Assembly: GCF_014133895.1 (NCBI RefSeq)
Contig: NC_050732.1
Span: 496,001-560,000, forward strand
Length of the DNA: 64,000 bases
From: Torulaspora globosa
Taxonomy: Eukaryota > Ascomycota > Saccharomycetes > Saccharomycetales > Saccharomycetaceae
Reading direction: 5' to 3'
The translations under genes were made by a program, and so were the position numbers. The notes below the pieces were generated by a model. It was not told the origin of the DNA and did no database searches. It was given only the letters and a program-made list of their open reading frames with translations. Shown piece by piece: positions 38,401 to 49,391 of the stretch; within the stretch, counting starts at the first letter, position 1, and each line of letters starts with the position of its first letter.

Positions 38401-39301
38401 GGATATCAAGCAGACTATTATACCGCTAGCGAATGAAACCCAAACGCGCACGAAGATCGAAAGGTTTTCCTCTCTTTTGGTGAATATTGGAGATCATCCA
38501 AAGGACATATACGATGCACTAGACCTCTATTTCAGTGATGAGCGTCTGACCATGGCGGAATACGGTGAAGTCAAGAGAACAGTGGCCGCCACTAAATTCC
38601 CAAGAATCTTACAGATACACATTCAGCGAGTATATTATGACCGAGAAAGGTTCATGCCATTTAAATCCATCGAGCCATTACCTTTCAATGAAGTGCTTTA
38701 TATGGACAGGTATAGCGATTCAAAAGATCCCAACTTGCTGAAGATAAAGAAGGAAACTGAAGCTATGAAAAGTAAGCTTGCCACACTCAAAAGAAGACAA
38801 AGAGAGCTGCTCAGCGTCAATGACCTCGGACTTTCGAGAAAAGCTGCTTTCATTGAGACCATTAATTACTTGAAATCTGATGCTTTGCAAACGCCAGAGG
38901 CCTCCTGTTCGGACGAGAAAAAATCAGCCATCATTCGACAACTCACCCAAGCTACCACAGATATTGACAACGAGCTGACCTCGCTGTATCATCAAATCTC
39001 GGACCTGGAGAATAAAATAAGCAAGCAATTTGACGAATTCCAAACGATAGGCTACTCGCTTTTTGCCGTATTCATTCACAGAGGGGAAGCAAGCTATGGC
39101 CACTACTGGGTATACATCAAGGATAGATTCAAGAACGGCATTTGGAGAAAATACAACGACGAGACCATCACTGAAGTTCCCGAGAGCGAAGTGCTCAACT
39201 TCACCGAGGGCAACACTGCAACGCCATACTTCCTCGTGTACATCCAGAAAGGTCATGAGCAGGATATAGAGCCGCTAAAGAGAATAGTCGACCGTACATA
39301 A
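35492..39301 (+). CDS. UBP2: UBP2, large ubiquitin-specific protease
   Basis: 1269 aa (S. cerevisiae 1272). The ATG giving MLQHDESDGK is the start; an in-frame GTG upstream is not credible. The long N-terminal half precedes a USP domain beginning at about residue 727: Cys box GLNNIGNTCYLNSLLQYY with C737 as nucleophile, QQDVTECIGNVLF, and the His box near the end, GEASYGHYWVYIKD with WRKYNDETITEV. A charged insertion of roughly 150 residues (KENIMTTSTR and neighbours) splits the domain. Ubp2 trims K63-linked chains and opposes Rsp5 with partner Rup1. It sits in the YOR124C position. Confidence 0.95.
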   Translation: MLQHDESDGKRYDELGSMDVMGLDMDKQDSVEPVAEPRSQEEEPSDSLDRGSDLGNAMLYPNISTHFPFKTSERLVDDLVHDLAFINSQDHDILYSDLHNGILRAPVLLYSRRISQLHSYQLGTLVDQVTLQTKYEYASKSCPAHNKVNVFMGVLVNIPQDSKISSTAVTELPIYHLKVSVKTRSLLENTRKRAGITHYHLLDEAELHPFDRQDLLTFDVSDPQLVDYAIYVTNDTNKLVLIEIFRPEFSAQEREECWSEDAIKRRYAESCSKYESLDPSDIPTQIDCMNTFYKIFKGPLNRRNSDEPLKTINSDNVVLNSRINPDWLTSKYGFKLHVDNDESTGESYPEFEPPDLTNYAEDEQVRRLRESFVRKCLELIFLGKMAIELYKKDTQTSNSKVFRSFNMIQTAFGKTAWYQVLGEQKSAFSFEPASPLDSNYHFINLLTCFYYVERDIIKNYETQCALDPENTGVYFDALSYVANRKGAYQLVAYCGKQDVVGQEALDQSLRLFGIDPKEVVLSAINDALLLSIYKSEIARNTNENYHADLKNALRLLAKCKSSSKLKFFADYEPYSNKLRGYEILEVDESVDDDIIETAYSIKVNDSPGLKIDCDRSLYTVATDKRSLRLFNFLTQQCPEFEEYYGPTNLSYFEALNLLQLNENAKDETILEVFQRMWNQEPVLESDHFLKLRSALAKIGLERNSRLILHFLSSGTIDASCLPADTWPAGLNNIGNTCYLNSLLQYYFSIAPLRDYVLGYHGTMENYQQNSVNHLRRIGGREVSDSEVERSVQFLHQLRELFHSMIYSTERCVTPKKELAYLAFAPSSFEVEFELPSNSMDNQDSAENRVDEGLIYGPHLPERAPDGLISLDSGGDKDLDLSMSQSLRKEDKDANEDISMTDTEKENIMTTSTRVAKISSDQLENALEMGRQQDVTECIGNVLFQLESASDPISLDEDNEQNDLIKQLFYGDIKQTIIPLANETQTRTKIERFSSLLVNIGDHPKDIYDALDLYFSDERLTMAEYGEVKRTVAATKFPRILQIHIQRVYYDRERFMPFKSIEPLPFNEVLYMDRYSDSKDPNLLKIKKETEAMKSKLATLKRRQRELLSVNDLGLSRKAAFIETINYLKSDALQTPEASCSDEKKSAIIRQLTQATTDIDNELTSLYHQISDLENKISKQFDEFQTIGYSLFAVFIHRGEASYGHYWVYIKDRFKNGIWRKYNDETITEVPESEVLNFTEGNTATPYFLVYIQKGHEQDIEPLKRIVDRT

Positions 39302-39481
39302 CAGATCTTGAAGCTATATAATGGCCCATTAACTGATGCTTGCTGATGATCATGCCAAACGATTTCAGTCAAGGTAAATAGCCTTGGCTATTTTGACATA
39401 GACATCTAGGTCTGTCTAAGAATGAAGCATAGCGTCGTGATATCTTGTTCAAGAGAGGCCATTGCTCCTTAGGATTGGTCA

Positions 39482-40474
39482 ATGTCAAACTTACAGCGTC
39501 GTAGGGTGAATCGGGCTGATTCTGAAGGCGATTCGTCCGCTCAGGCGAGTGAATTCATCGAATCAACGACATCGAAGAAGGTCGCTTATGATCCAGAAGA
39601 AGCTAAGATAACTGATAACGTGAAGATCCCGAAATTGACTCTTATGGAAGAAGTTTTGTTGCTTGGATTGAGAGATAAGGAAGGTTATTTGTCGTTTTGG
39701 AACGACAATATTTCGTACGCCTTACGTGGATGTATTCTAATCGAGCTTGCCCTGAGAGGCAAGATTCGCATTATAGATGATTCTGCTAGGAAAAGATTTG
39801 ATGTGTCGGAGAGGTTGATTGAGGTTGTGGATGCGAGTAAAACTGGTGAAGTTTTGCTGGATGAAGCTTTACAATTGATGAAGTATGACGACCCCTTGAC
39901 TATCGCGAACTGGATCGATCTCCTCAGTGGCGAGACGTGGAATCTGCTGAAGATCAACTATCAGCTGAAGCAGGTCAGGGAAAGATTAGCCAAAGGGCTT
40001 GTCGACAAGGGTGTTTTGAGGACAGAGATGAAGAACTTCTTTCTCTTTGACATGGCGACTCATCCAGTTACAGACACTAGTTGCAAGGAAGCCCTCAAGC
40101 GCAGAGTACTTTCCGTGCTAGTTTCAAGGAATATGGAGCTGAATTACAATGATTACTTTCCAGAGACTACATCTTTCAAGTTCATAAGGACAATTGCATT
40201 AATATGCGGTGCCTACCGTGCTAATGTACTCGAAAACGTCCTGACGTCACTGGATTACGAGAAGAGAGATCGTGCAATTGCAAGAGCTGATGAACTTCTT
40301 GAACAATATGCACAGTACCCGTTTGCTTTGGATAAGGCAACGGAATCCGGTCTTTCAATCAACTTGAGCCAAGAAGTGAAAGAAGAGATCAATGAGAATA
40401 AAAACTGCGCATTACAGCTGGAAGTGGTGGCTGGTGTATTCGAAGTCTTCTCAAGGATGGACATGCTATTGTAA
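39482..40474 (+). CDS. VPS74: VPS74, GOLPH3-family glycosyltransferase sorting receptor
   Basis: 330 aa (S. cerevisiae 345). The N-terminus has the coatomer-binding arginine cluster [11 protein letters not shown]. The GOLPH3 domain fills the remainder: [21 protein letters not shown] near residue 52, [25 protein letters not shown] and the hydrophobic hairpin region. It binds PtdIns4P on the Golgi and retains cis/medial glycosyltransferases by linking their tails to COPI. It sits in the YDR372C position. The gene is intact. Confidence 0.96.
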   Translation: MSNLQRRRVNRADSEGDSSAQASEFIESTTSKKVAYDPEEAKITDNVKIPKLTLMEEVLLLGLRDKEGYLSFWNDNISYALRGCILIELALRGKIRIIDDSARKRFDVSERLIEVVDASKTGEVLLDEALQLMKYDDPLTIANWIDLLSGETWNLLKINYQLKQVRERLAKGLVDKGVLRTEMKNFFLFDMATHPVTDTSCKEALKRRVLSVLVSRNMELNYNDYFPETTSFKFIRTIALICGAYRANVLENVLTSLDYEKRDRAIARADELLEQYAQYPFALDKATESGLSINLSQEVKEEINENKNCALQLEVVAGVFEVFSRMDMLL

Positions 40475-40607
40475 TGAGCCCGTCAAAACGAAGACTGTAC
40501 ATAGTACTAACTGGAAGGACTTTTGTATAGTAAAGAACAAAGCTACCTTCAAGAGTAGTAAACTAGAATTAAATTGAAGTTATAAATAACGTGTTAGCTA
40601 CATCAGT

Positions 40608-42161
40608 TTAGGCTGTCGATTCTTCGCGCTGCAAAATTCTTTGCACGAAAGGAGATAGGTATCCATTAGGACCAAATTTGTCGATGTAGAAGCGCAGAAC
40701 TTGGTTTTGCCGATACATCAGTGTGTCAGATTTCCGAACTGAGCGGATTTCGTCAGTGAAGGCGTTCAACAAAGAGCGTGAGGGATTGTTATGATCATCG
40801 CCGCATGACTCCCACCAAAATCCGCCGGCTAAATTCTTGTCCTTCACGTACTGGGCTTTCATACGAACCGAGTCGACGTTATCGTACCCAACAAACGTCT
40901 TATGCTTAGCATCATAGCAGAAAGCAGATCCATACTCTGGATCAAAAACTTCCTGAGATCCCTTGATAGGCAATTGATTATAGAGCCACATGCCCTTCTC
41001 ACCTTCTGAAGCTCCCCCTACTCCACGAAACTTCTTATCGATAAACCTTCCATTCGAGCTTTTGGCGTCTACATGCTTGAAACCTCTTCCGTAAGCCGCC
41101 ATTCCTAGGCACACCTTGCGCGAATCAATCCCTGCATCTTTCAACATATATTGCACTGCAGAATCGCCGTTTAGCCCTTCATCATCGTCGGATGAGTAAA
41201 TATGCTTTCTCTCGAAGGCCTCCTGAGCGCTCTGCGATCCATCATAGAGGTTGCTATGGTAGCCTGTCTTCTCCGACCACTCCCCATAATAATCATATGT
41301 CATCATATTCCAGATGTCAACGTACTGGTCCATCTCTTTGATGGGCAAAATCTTCAGCTTTCCCGAGAACGCAGGCGTGGCTACAGACAAATGAAACTTA
41401 GGATGACCTGCCGCCGCTCCGAAGATCTGCGCTTCAAGCTCGTTCATCTTTTCCCTTAGTCTTCTCGTAAGCTCCAGGTACGCTTGCGGTTCACAGTTAT
41501 CATCTTCAGGAAACTCCCAGTCCAACTCCATACCGTCAAACCCGTACTTGAACATCGTATCGATACATGAACTCACGAAAACTTCAACTCGCCTGGGGTC
41601 CCTCACCATCTTGGGGAACTCATCTCGGTTCGACCATCCCCCAACACACATTATAAGCTTAAAATTCCTAGTCCTTTGATCTGGAAATAGATCTGCGTGT
41701 CGAAGATAGAACAGCTCGCCCAGACAGCCCTTGGGCAGAGATCTCGTCTCATCCCCATCCCCGTCCAATTTACTCATCTTGACAGCCAAAGGCTTGTATA
41801 AATCCATTCCCGTGTCAGACCAGACGTCGCCATTCTTAACTGCACCACTGACACCGTCGACCAAGAAGAAAGCATAGTAGACGTGTGAGACCCTTGACAA
41901 GTCTATATCGTGGGGGAAATGCATTCGTGGCGAGTATGGCGACCAATTGGAGTAATAAAGCCCTGAAAGATAACTATCATCGTCTGATGAGCTCATAACC
42001 GAGCTGGTCTGGTTCCGCTGCTCCTGAGACTGAACATGTTCAACCACTCGACGCTCCATCGCCTTCCTGAATACTTTTTTATACAACCGCATTTCGATTA
42101 TCACACTAGCCAGCACCAGTAAGACGACCAGTGTATTGCCAATCAGTGGCCTCCACAACAT
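40608..42161 (-). CDS. CTS2: CTS2, GH18 chitinase, membrane-anchored type
   Basis: 517 aa from the ATG at 42161 (S. cerevisiae Cts2 511); the frame upstream begins only with GTG. An N-terminal signal anchor (IGNTLVVLLVLASVIIE, about residues 7-23) is followed by a Ser-rich linker and a GH18 TIM barrel starting near residue 65 (YLSGLYYSNW). The active-site strand reads FDGMELDWEFP (208-218), where the DxxDxDxE consensus keeps D209, D214 and the catalytic acid E216 but has Glu for the second Asp. MTYDYYGEW and GGFWWESCGDD complete the substrate groove. In S. cerevisiae it is linked to sporulation. The substrate is inferred. Confidence 0.92.
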   Translation of the reverse strand: MLWRPLIGNTLVVLLVLASVIIEMRLYKKVFRKAMERRVVEHVQSQEQRNQTSSVMSSSDDDSYLSGLYYSNWSPYSPRMHFPHDIDLSRVSHVYYAFFLVDGVSGAVKNGDVWSDTGMDLYKPLAVKMSKLDGDGDETRSLPKGCLGELFYLRHADLFPDQRTRNFKLIMCVGGWSNRDEFPKMVRDPRRVEVFVSSCIDTMFKYGFDGMELDWEFPEDDNCEPQAYLELTRRLREKMNELEAQIFGAAAGHPKFHLSVATPAFSGKLKILPIKEMDQYVDIWNMMTYDYYGEWSEKTGYHSNLYDGSQSAQEAFERKHIYSSDDDEGLNGDSAVQYMLKDAGIDSRKVCLGMAAYGRGFKHVDAKSSNGRFIDKKFRGVGGASEGEKGMWLYNQLPIKGSQEVFDPEYGSAFCYDAKHKTFVGYDNVDSVRMKAQYVKDKNLAGGFWWESCGDDHNNPSRSLLNAFTDEIRSVRKSDTLMYRQNQVLRFYIDKFGPNGYLSPFVQRILQREESTA

Positions 42162-42412
42162 CCGACTCTTGTTCCAACCACAGTTCCTTCCATTTCTGCC
42201 AGCTAGTAAGACTGAATCAGCATAAACTAAGCCACTGAAACGGCCCTTGGAAGTGTACACAAAAATGGCACTTTTTCCTCTACTGGCATACCCTTCTCTA
42301 AGGTGTCAGAGACACTAATGCTTAAAAAATTGCATATAAGACCGGCAGTTTAATGGGGAAAGTAGACAGGAAAGCAGTCTGATTGGCGTTCAGAGATCTA
42401 GATTGTGTCGTT

Positions 42413-43717
42413 ATGGCGGAGGAGAATGAGGAACGTGTCGATGGAGTCGAAGACGGCCCAGTTGAAGCTGTAGAAGAGCCCGTGAAGGAAGGCGTGGATG
42501 GGAAGATGGATGATCTCTTTGGTGATGAAGAACAGGAATCAGGGCCAGAGGAGAGTGGTGATGGCGAGGAGAAGACCGAGGAAAGTGAGAGCGAGGGGGA
42601 GAACGACGAAAGACCAGGTCGTGGTGGAACGGAGACGGACGATGAAGAAGCAGAGGAGCAGGCAATGTACACAAGGAAGTTCTATGGAGAGGACGCAGAT
42701 AACGCAAGCGATGAGGAGGAAGCAGCACACCGTTTTAAGGAGCAGGATGTAGAGTTGGTGAGACATATTGTTCCTTACAAGACTGTCGATGACGAAAAGG
42801 AGGGAAAATCGACGATTTATTACGCGAAGGTTCCAGAGTACTTGACAATTGATCCTGTGCCATTCGATCCGCCCAGCTTCAAGTCGAAGGTGGAACAGAG
42901 GCTGAAGTCTTCTTCAAAAGAGGATCAGCTTGGGGACCGTTTGATCGATGAGAACACGATCAGATGGAGGTATTCGCGGGATGAGAACCAGCAGGTTTAC
43001 AAGGAATCGAACGCTCAGATTGTGCAATGGTCGGACGGGAGTTTCTCGCTCAAGTTGGGAGCTGAGTACACGGATATTCTGGTGAACGACACAGATAATA
43101 CGTTTTTCGCGGTTTCGCACGACCAGCAGGAACTGATGCAATGCTACCAGGGCGGAGAAATCACCAAGTCGCTGATGTTCATCCCGACGTCGACAAACTC
43201 CAAGATGTACCAGAAACTGACAAAGGCAGTCATCCGGAGAGACCAGAAGCAGGCATCCGGTCCGGGAGTCTACATCGTGAACAGAGACCCAGAGCTTGAG
43301 AAGAGTGAGCTGGAGAAGAAACAGCAGCAAGTTATCAGGGAGAGAAGAAGAAGACAGCTGAAAGAAACCGAGAGCCGAAACTCCCCGGATCCGTCGTCCG
43401 GGCTGGGCAGCTACAGGAGGAATCCCGTTGCGTCAGAGAACGAACAGGACGCATTCTACGGCAGCAGCAGGAGAAATGAATACGAGCAGGATGATTTCCT
43501 TGTAGATGACGACGAGGAGGAAGAAGCGCCCTACAGTGACGAAAATGATGTTCTAGATGACAACGACGAAGAAATAGATGCCGAAGAGGCAAACGCAGAA
43601 CGGCTAAGACAACTGAAGAGAGAGGGCGCTGAGAAATACAGGGACCGGGAGTCCGGAAGCGATTTCACGACAAAGAGAAGAAAAGTTGCCATTATCGACG
43701 ACGACGACGACGAGTGA
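42413..43717 (+). CDS. LEO1: LEO1, Paf1 complex subunit
   Basis: 434 aa from the first ATG (S. cerevisiae 464). The N-terminal 115 residues are extremely acidic (Glu/Asp runs such as EESESEGENDE). The conserved Leo1 core (about 120-300) has VELVRHIVPYKTV, RWRYSRDENQQVYKESNA and DGSFSLKLG, the part that binds Paf1 and histone. A basic/acidic tail ends in an Asp run. The Paf1 complex travels with RNA polymerase II and promotes histone modification. It sits in the YOR123C position. Confidence 0.95.
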   Translation: MAEENEERVDGVEDGPVEAVEEPVKEGVDGKMDDLFGDEEQESGPEESGDGEEKTEESESEGENDERPGRGGTETDDEEAEEQAMYTRKFYGEDADNASDEEEAAHRFKEQDVELVRHIVPYKTVDDEKEGKSTIYYAKVPEYLTIDPVPFDPPSFKSKVEQRLKSSSKEDQLGDRLIDENTIRWRYSRDENQQVYKESNAQIVQWSDGSFSLKLGAEYTDILVNDTDNTFFAVSHDQQELMQCYQGGEITKSLMFIPTSTNSKMYQKLTKAVIRRDQKQASGPGVYIVNRDPELEKSELEKKQQQVIRERRRRQLKETESRNSPDPSSGLGSYRRNPVASENEQDAFYGSSRRNEYEQDDFLVDDDEEEEAPYSDENDVLDDNDEEIDAEEANAERLRQLKREGAEKYRDRESGSDFTTKRRKVAIIDDDDDE

Positions 43718-43984
43718 AGCGGAAATCTCTATATACCAAGCTGAATTGTAATATATACGCCTTCCAGAGGTGACTCGGCGCAGATCCCGACGCCAGCCAC
43801 ACGACCAGGGCTGGGCTCTGGCTCTTGTAGTTCTTGAACTCTCGAACAGATGGAGGTTACCCGGTCAGTAGGGCTAGTTTGCTTGATTTAAAGCCCCTTA
43901 CGTAGGTTAAAGGCTCATCACTAGATGATATAGCAGGGAAACAGCTAATCCTCAGTCGATTGAAGAGCGGTTGGATCGTCTAAT

Positions 43985-44447
43985 ATGTCTTGGCAAGGTA
44001 TGTTGTGATCTGGAGAAAGCATTGACTCGCCAGCGGGCCTCGAAGGATGTTTACTAACTCGTCTTTCCGTCGCCTGTAGCTTACACTGATAATCTTTTGG
44101 GAACCGGTAAAGTCGACAGGGCAGTGATATACTCTAGAGCCGGCGATTCTGTCTGGGCTTCCTCTGGCGGTCTGACATTGCAAGCTAAGGAGATACAGGA
44201 GATCGCGCAGGGCTTTGACAACCCATCGGGGCTGCAAAGCAATGGTTTGCACATCCAGGGACAGAAGTTCATGTTGTTGAGGGCAGATGATAGAAGTATT
44301 TACGGTAGACATGACGCTGAAGGTGTGGTTTGTGTGAGAACCAAGCAAACAATCCTCATTGGTCATTATCCACCCAGCGTTCAGGCGGGCGAAGCAACGA
44401 AGATCGTTGAACAACTGGCCGACTATCTGATCAGCGTCCAGTACTAG
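43985..44447 (+). CDS. PFY1: PFY1, profilin (with intron)
   Basis: CDS join(43985..43997, 44080..44447) gives 126 aa, the exact length of S. cerevisiae profilin. Exon 1 encodes MSWQ plus one base, and exon 2 continues [19 protein letters not shown]. The conserved C-terminal actin and PIP2 face ([20 protein letters not shown] and [14 protein letters not shown] end) is intact. The intron position equals that of S. cerevisiae PFY1. Profilin binds G-actin and poly-proline and feeds formins during actin cable assembly. It is the last gene of the YOR/YDR block. Confidence 0.97.
43998..44079 (+). other. Intron in PFY1 (82 nt)
   Basis: Donor GTATGT at 43998, branch point TACTAAC at 44052-44058, and acceptor TAG ending at 44079, 21 nt after the branch point. 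Position and phase are as in the S. cerevisiae gene. Confidence 0.96.
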
Positions 44448-44504
44448 GCATTGAGTTTCTTCTAAATGCACATTTACATAATCGCTAAAGAATCCGTAAC
44501 GTGT

Positions 44505-44822
44505 CTAGATGAGCAATTTCTTCTCTTTGCGCACACCACATCCGAACTGGTAGATGATGATGTTGTCTAGATCCCAGACGCCTTCCTTGGCGAAGATGTC
44601 ACCTTTGACAATCTCCAACGCTTCCTCCTTAGTGTCTGCAACCACTTGCAGGTGAGAGCCCGCGAAGGTGCGCTCCTCGCCAGGAGCTTTTGGCTCGTTG
44701 TAGATGGCACCGGCACAGACCAGCTTCCCTTGTTCGACTAAAGGAGGGATGCCAGCCAAGTGGGCCGGTCTGAACTTTGATCTGTCGGCTTTATCATAAA
44801 CAATAATACACCATTCAACCAT
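44505..44822 (-). CDS. YCII-domain (YciI-like) protein
   Basis: 105 aa from the ATG giving MVEWCIIVYDK; the frame above it has only a TTG. The pattern matches the YCII-related domain, a small alpha/beta ferredoxin-like fold: strand WCIIVYD, a conserved His in RPAHLAGIPPLVEQGKLV, strand GSHLQVVADTKEEAL, and the Asp-containing FAKEGVWDLDNIIIYQF. Homologues occur in bacteria and many fungi, and their biochemical role is mostly unknown. I recall no S. cerevisiae orthologue. It is convergent with PFY1 and lies at a synteny junction. An ATCACGTGAT element lies upstream. Confidence 0.75.
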   Translation of the reverse strand: MVEWCIIVYDKADRSKFRPAHLAGIPPLVEQGKLVCAGAIYNEPKAPGEERTFAGSHLQVVADTKEEALEIVKGDIFAKEGVWDLDNIIIYQFGCGVRKEKKLLI

Positions 44823-45126
44823 TTTGGGGGATCTACAAGCACTAGAGCTTGGCAATTAGAGGATGATTAGTCAACATCTTTGATAAACCAGGTGTTTAAA
44901 TAACCTTCGTATAGCGGATCACGTGATTAGTCTTACTGCCTTCAAAGCCCATCGCTAAATGGTCATTGTAGCCCGCCATTAGCACTTCAGTTGCTTGAAT
45001 GGAGCTCAGCTTGGGTTATTCTTGCCAGTCGCAGTCGTCTTGATGTCTCAGGAAAAGGAGCGGTCTCAATCGTGTCCCTAAGAGGCTGCCATTGCACGAG
45101 ACTAGTAGTAGCCGGAATCTGAACCG
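44823..45126. other. Intergenic region with E-box, synteny junction
   Basis: It contains the ten-base palindrome ATCACGTGAT (44918-44927), a strong Cbf1-type E-box, about 100 bases upstream of the YCII gene. Left of this region genes match YOR122C and beyond; right of it they match YLR352W/YGR040W. No gene is seen. Confidence 0.45.
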
Positions 45127-47610
45127 TCACGTCTTCAGCCCGTAGTATCGATACATTCCTCGTTCAATGCAGCCGAAAACTTCATACTCGCTCACTAATT
45201 CGAAATGAATCCTGTAGAGTTTTGTGGTTTCGGAGGATTTGGTGTCAAAGACGAACTCTTGTGGATGTAGTTGGTAGTAGTTTTTCGGTTTCCTGAGTGG
45301 GATCACAAGTGAGCCAGAAGAAGCTCGATCATTGCATCTTTGACTTACGGCAGGATGAGAGAATGCCAATCCTAAGATACTGAGTTGCGACCTGCGACGC
45401 TGCAGCGATGTGTCATTGAGATACTCATCATCGGTCTCTTCAACTTCGCTGATGCCCTCGGGTGCTTGATGTAGCTGCAGCTGCGATTGTCGTGAAGGAG
45501 ATGAAAACGCTGGTGGCTCCTCTTGACTGCGCAGTTGCAGATTTTGCATAGACCTGTCCCAGTACAGCCCATTTCTGCTGCCAATACGGTCGCTTGCATA
45601 TGCAGGTGAGAGCTCGGGGTTCTCATATGAAGCGAACGAGTCCCTCATGTCGTTCGTACTTTCATCTCCGTCGTCTTCCTCGTCCTCTTCGGGAATAACG
45701 TCGCTTGTCCCGCCATTTTCTTCCTCGTTGTGATGTAAGACTCTCCAACCACCAGGAGGTAACCTTGGGCCTAGAATTGGCGTCGGGGCTTGACCCAGGG
45801 TAGCATTCCCACTTCTAGTGAAAAAATGAGATATCGGAGGGTTTAGATCTCGATAACATTCTTTTCTCCTGACGGCGCTGAGTGGGACGATGCCGCAACC
45901 TAACATGATTTTGCTTTGAGCGAACTTCAGAAAATCTGGTTGCTTTGTGATTTCAATGATCTTGTTTCCATTGGAATCATATTTCGAAATATTCCCTTTC
46001 TTTTCCAGGTCAGCTGGGTTCAAATATTCATCTACTCTGTGGAGCCAATATCTCCTGCCATATGACGAATCAATATAACATCTCCATTTAACGATTTCTG
46101 CATCTGCCGTATCTTTGATGATAGAGTCCGGATTTTTATAGCGCAGAGCAATTATCTCATGTCTCTCGTTTGATTTCTCCACCTGTTGCCATGCATCGAA
46201 AGAGACCTCCAAGGCAACAAGGCTTTGCGAACTCGTGAAAAGGCCAGGATCATTAATAGTCCACTTATTAACATGAACGTTATTACTGATGTTGAGAAAT
46301 TTGAGCTGCTGAACCTGCGGCAAGTCGTGCTCATCGATTTCTTGGCCGTTTTTTCCTGCAAAGTTTTGAATACTTACAGGTTTCAGGAAATCGCAGATCT
46401 TCGTGATGGGGAAGTTGTTACCTCTTATGCTTAGACATTTTAATTTCGGAAAATTATACTTGATGAACTGGAGCGTGTCGCTACACTGGTAGTAGTATGT
46501 GGATTTAAAAGCAGATGGGTCATCGGATTCATGGAAGGGCATACCGCCTAAGTTTAGGTATTGAAGCGTCTTATTATGGCCGAATTGACAAAGTTTCTTC
46601 AAAAGAAACATTGTATGCACTGAGGTCCACGAGGACGAATGGGGCATGGAGTATAAATTTAGCCATTCCAGGGTCTTCAAGTTATTCTCATCAGTTAACG
46701 CAGGATGGTGGCTAAAAAACTCCAGGACTCCCCGGGGAGAAAGCCTTAAGCACATAGATAGGGAAAGGTGAGTCAGATTCTTCAAATGCGGCAAGCTGTT
46801 CATTAAAGTCTCATCATCAATAGAGGTGTGGCCTAGATCTAGTTTCTGCAGTTCAGGTAACATTTGAAGTATTCTACCCAGCACGGGTGATGGGAGATCA
46901 GTACAATCGTTCAATCCTAAGCATGTAACTTGGTAGTTCTCTTCGTTGGTAACGTACTGTTGCTTTAACTCGTCATAACGATATAATCTCTCCAGTGCTG
47001 CTATGCAACTCTCAGTGAACTTGGCACCCGAGCAGCCGCAAAAGTCCAAAACACTTAAAACCGTCCCAGGTCGCAGTAGTTGATAAACTATATTCGCATC
47101 TAGATCATCCTGGATATGCTCGCATGCCAGAAATTCTCTAAGATTAGATTTCGTCAGCTCCAAAAACTCGGAAAGCGTTTCATTCGTAAGGTTCTTGATC
47201 ATTTTGTTCATCTCACCTGAGCGTCCGAGCCCTATCGATGTCAACTCTTGAAAGTCAGCTACTTGTACTATGTTGCGCACCCTTTCATTCTGTCTAAGAG
47301 CTTCCAGGAGGTTGTGGAATCGCCTTGCTGTGGTGAGGTTACAGTACCTGTAAATCAGCACACGACAGACGTGGTAGAACGTCTTATTGACGGTTAAGTT
47401 GCTTCTCACAAAGGTTCTGAAGTTTTCTGTAAACTTTTCGGGGTTTCCTGGATAGTCATTGCTCATTAAATCCCTGAACTGGAACGTTAAAATCTGATAT
47501 ACGATTTCGGGTGGTATCACCCTTGAGTTGGAAGCATTCTCCGCAAGATCTGGCATAGACTTGAGTTTGCCTCCTGTTGTCCTGTCTTTAACAAAGGCCT
47601 TTCTCTGCAT
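45127..47610 (-). CDS. LUG1: LUG1 (YLR352W), F-box/leucine-rich-repeat protein
   Basis: 827 aa from the first ATG (S. cerevisiae 807). An F-box-like segment lies near residues 35-60 (IPPEIVYQILTFQF). Leucine-rich repeats follow from about 230 to 450 (LPELQKLDLGHTSIDD, LKNLTHLSLSMCLRLSP, LKCLSIRGN). The C-terminal third is acidic and Ser-rich, then a conserved end (YYQLHPQEFVFD... and FGCIERGMYRYYGL). In S. cerevisiae it interacts with Skp1 and Cdc53, so it is a likely SCF substrate adaptor; its substrate is unknown. NIT3 and KSS1 nearby support the orthology. Confidence 0.85.
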   Translation of the reverse strand: MQRKAFVKDRTTGGKLKSMPDLAENASNSRVIPPEIVYQILTFQFRDLMSNDYPGNPEKFTENFRTFVRSNLTVNKTFYHVCRVLIYRYCNLTTARRFHNLLEALRQNERVRNIVQVADFQELTSIGLGRSGEMNKMIKNLTNETLSEFLELTKSNLREFLACEHIQDDLDANIVYQLLRPGTVLSVLDFCGCSGAKFTESCIAALERLYRYDELKQQYVTNEENYQVTCLGLNDCTDLPSPVLGRILQMLPELQKLDLGHTSIDDETLMNSLPHLKNLTHLSLSMCLRLSPRGVLEFFSHHPALTDENNLKTLEWLNLYSMPHSSSWTSVHTMFLLKKLCQFGHNKTLQYLNLGGMPFHESDDPSAFKSTYYYQCSDTLQFIKYNFPKLKCLSIRGNNFPITKICDFLKPVSIQNFAGKNGQEIDEHDLPQVQQLKFLNISNNVHVNKWTINDPGLFTSSQSLVALEVSFDAWQQVEKSNERHEIIALRYKNPDSIIKDTADAEIVKWRCYIDSSYGRRYWLHRVDEYLNPADLEKKGNISKYDSNGNKIIEITKQPDFLKFAQSKIMLGCGIVPLSAVRRKECYRDLNPPISHFFTRSGNATLGQAPTPILGPRLPPGGWRVLHHNEEENGGTSDVIPEEDEEDDGDESTNDMRDSFASYENPELSPAYASDRIGSRNGLYWDRSMQNLQLRSQEEPPAFSSPSRQSQLQLHQAPEGISEVEETDDEYLNDTSLQRRRSQLSILGLAFSHPAVSQRCNDRASSGSLVIPLRKPKNYYQLHPQEFVFDTKSSETTKLYRIHFELVSEYEVFGCIERGMYRYYGLKT

Positions 47611-47717
47611 ACTGTTTGCGAAGCGGCATACTTCACATAAGCTAGCCAAATTCTTCACTACTATATAGGTGCAAAATCAAGCATTTCAGTATTAATTATT
47701 GACTACTTAAACATCTA

Positions 47718-49391
<1,674 letters not shown>

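Noticed and set aside
29800..44930. CACGTG elements (29802, 32417, 44920) as centromere element CDEI
   Set aside because: None is followed by a long very AT-rich CDEII and a CDEIII (TTCCGAA-type) at the right spacing; ordinary E-boxes are the simpler reading. I saw no centromere in the window.
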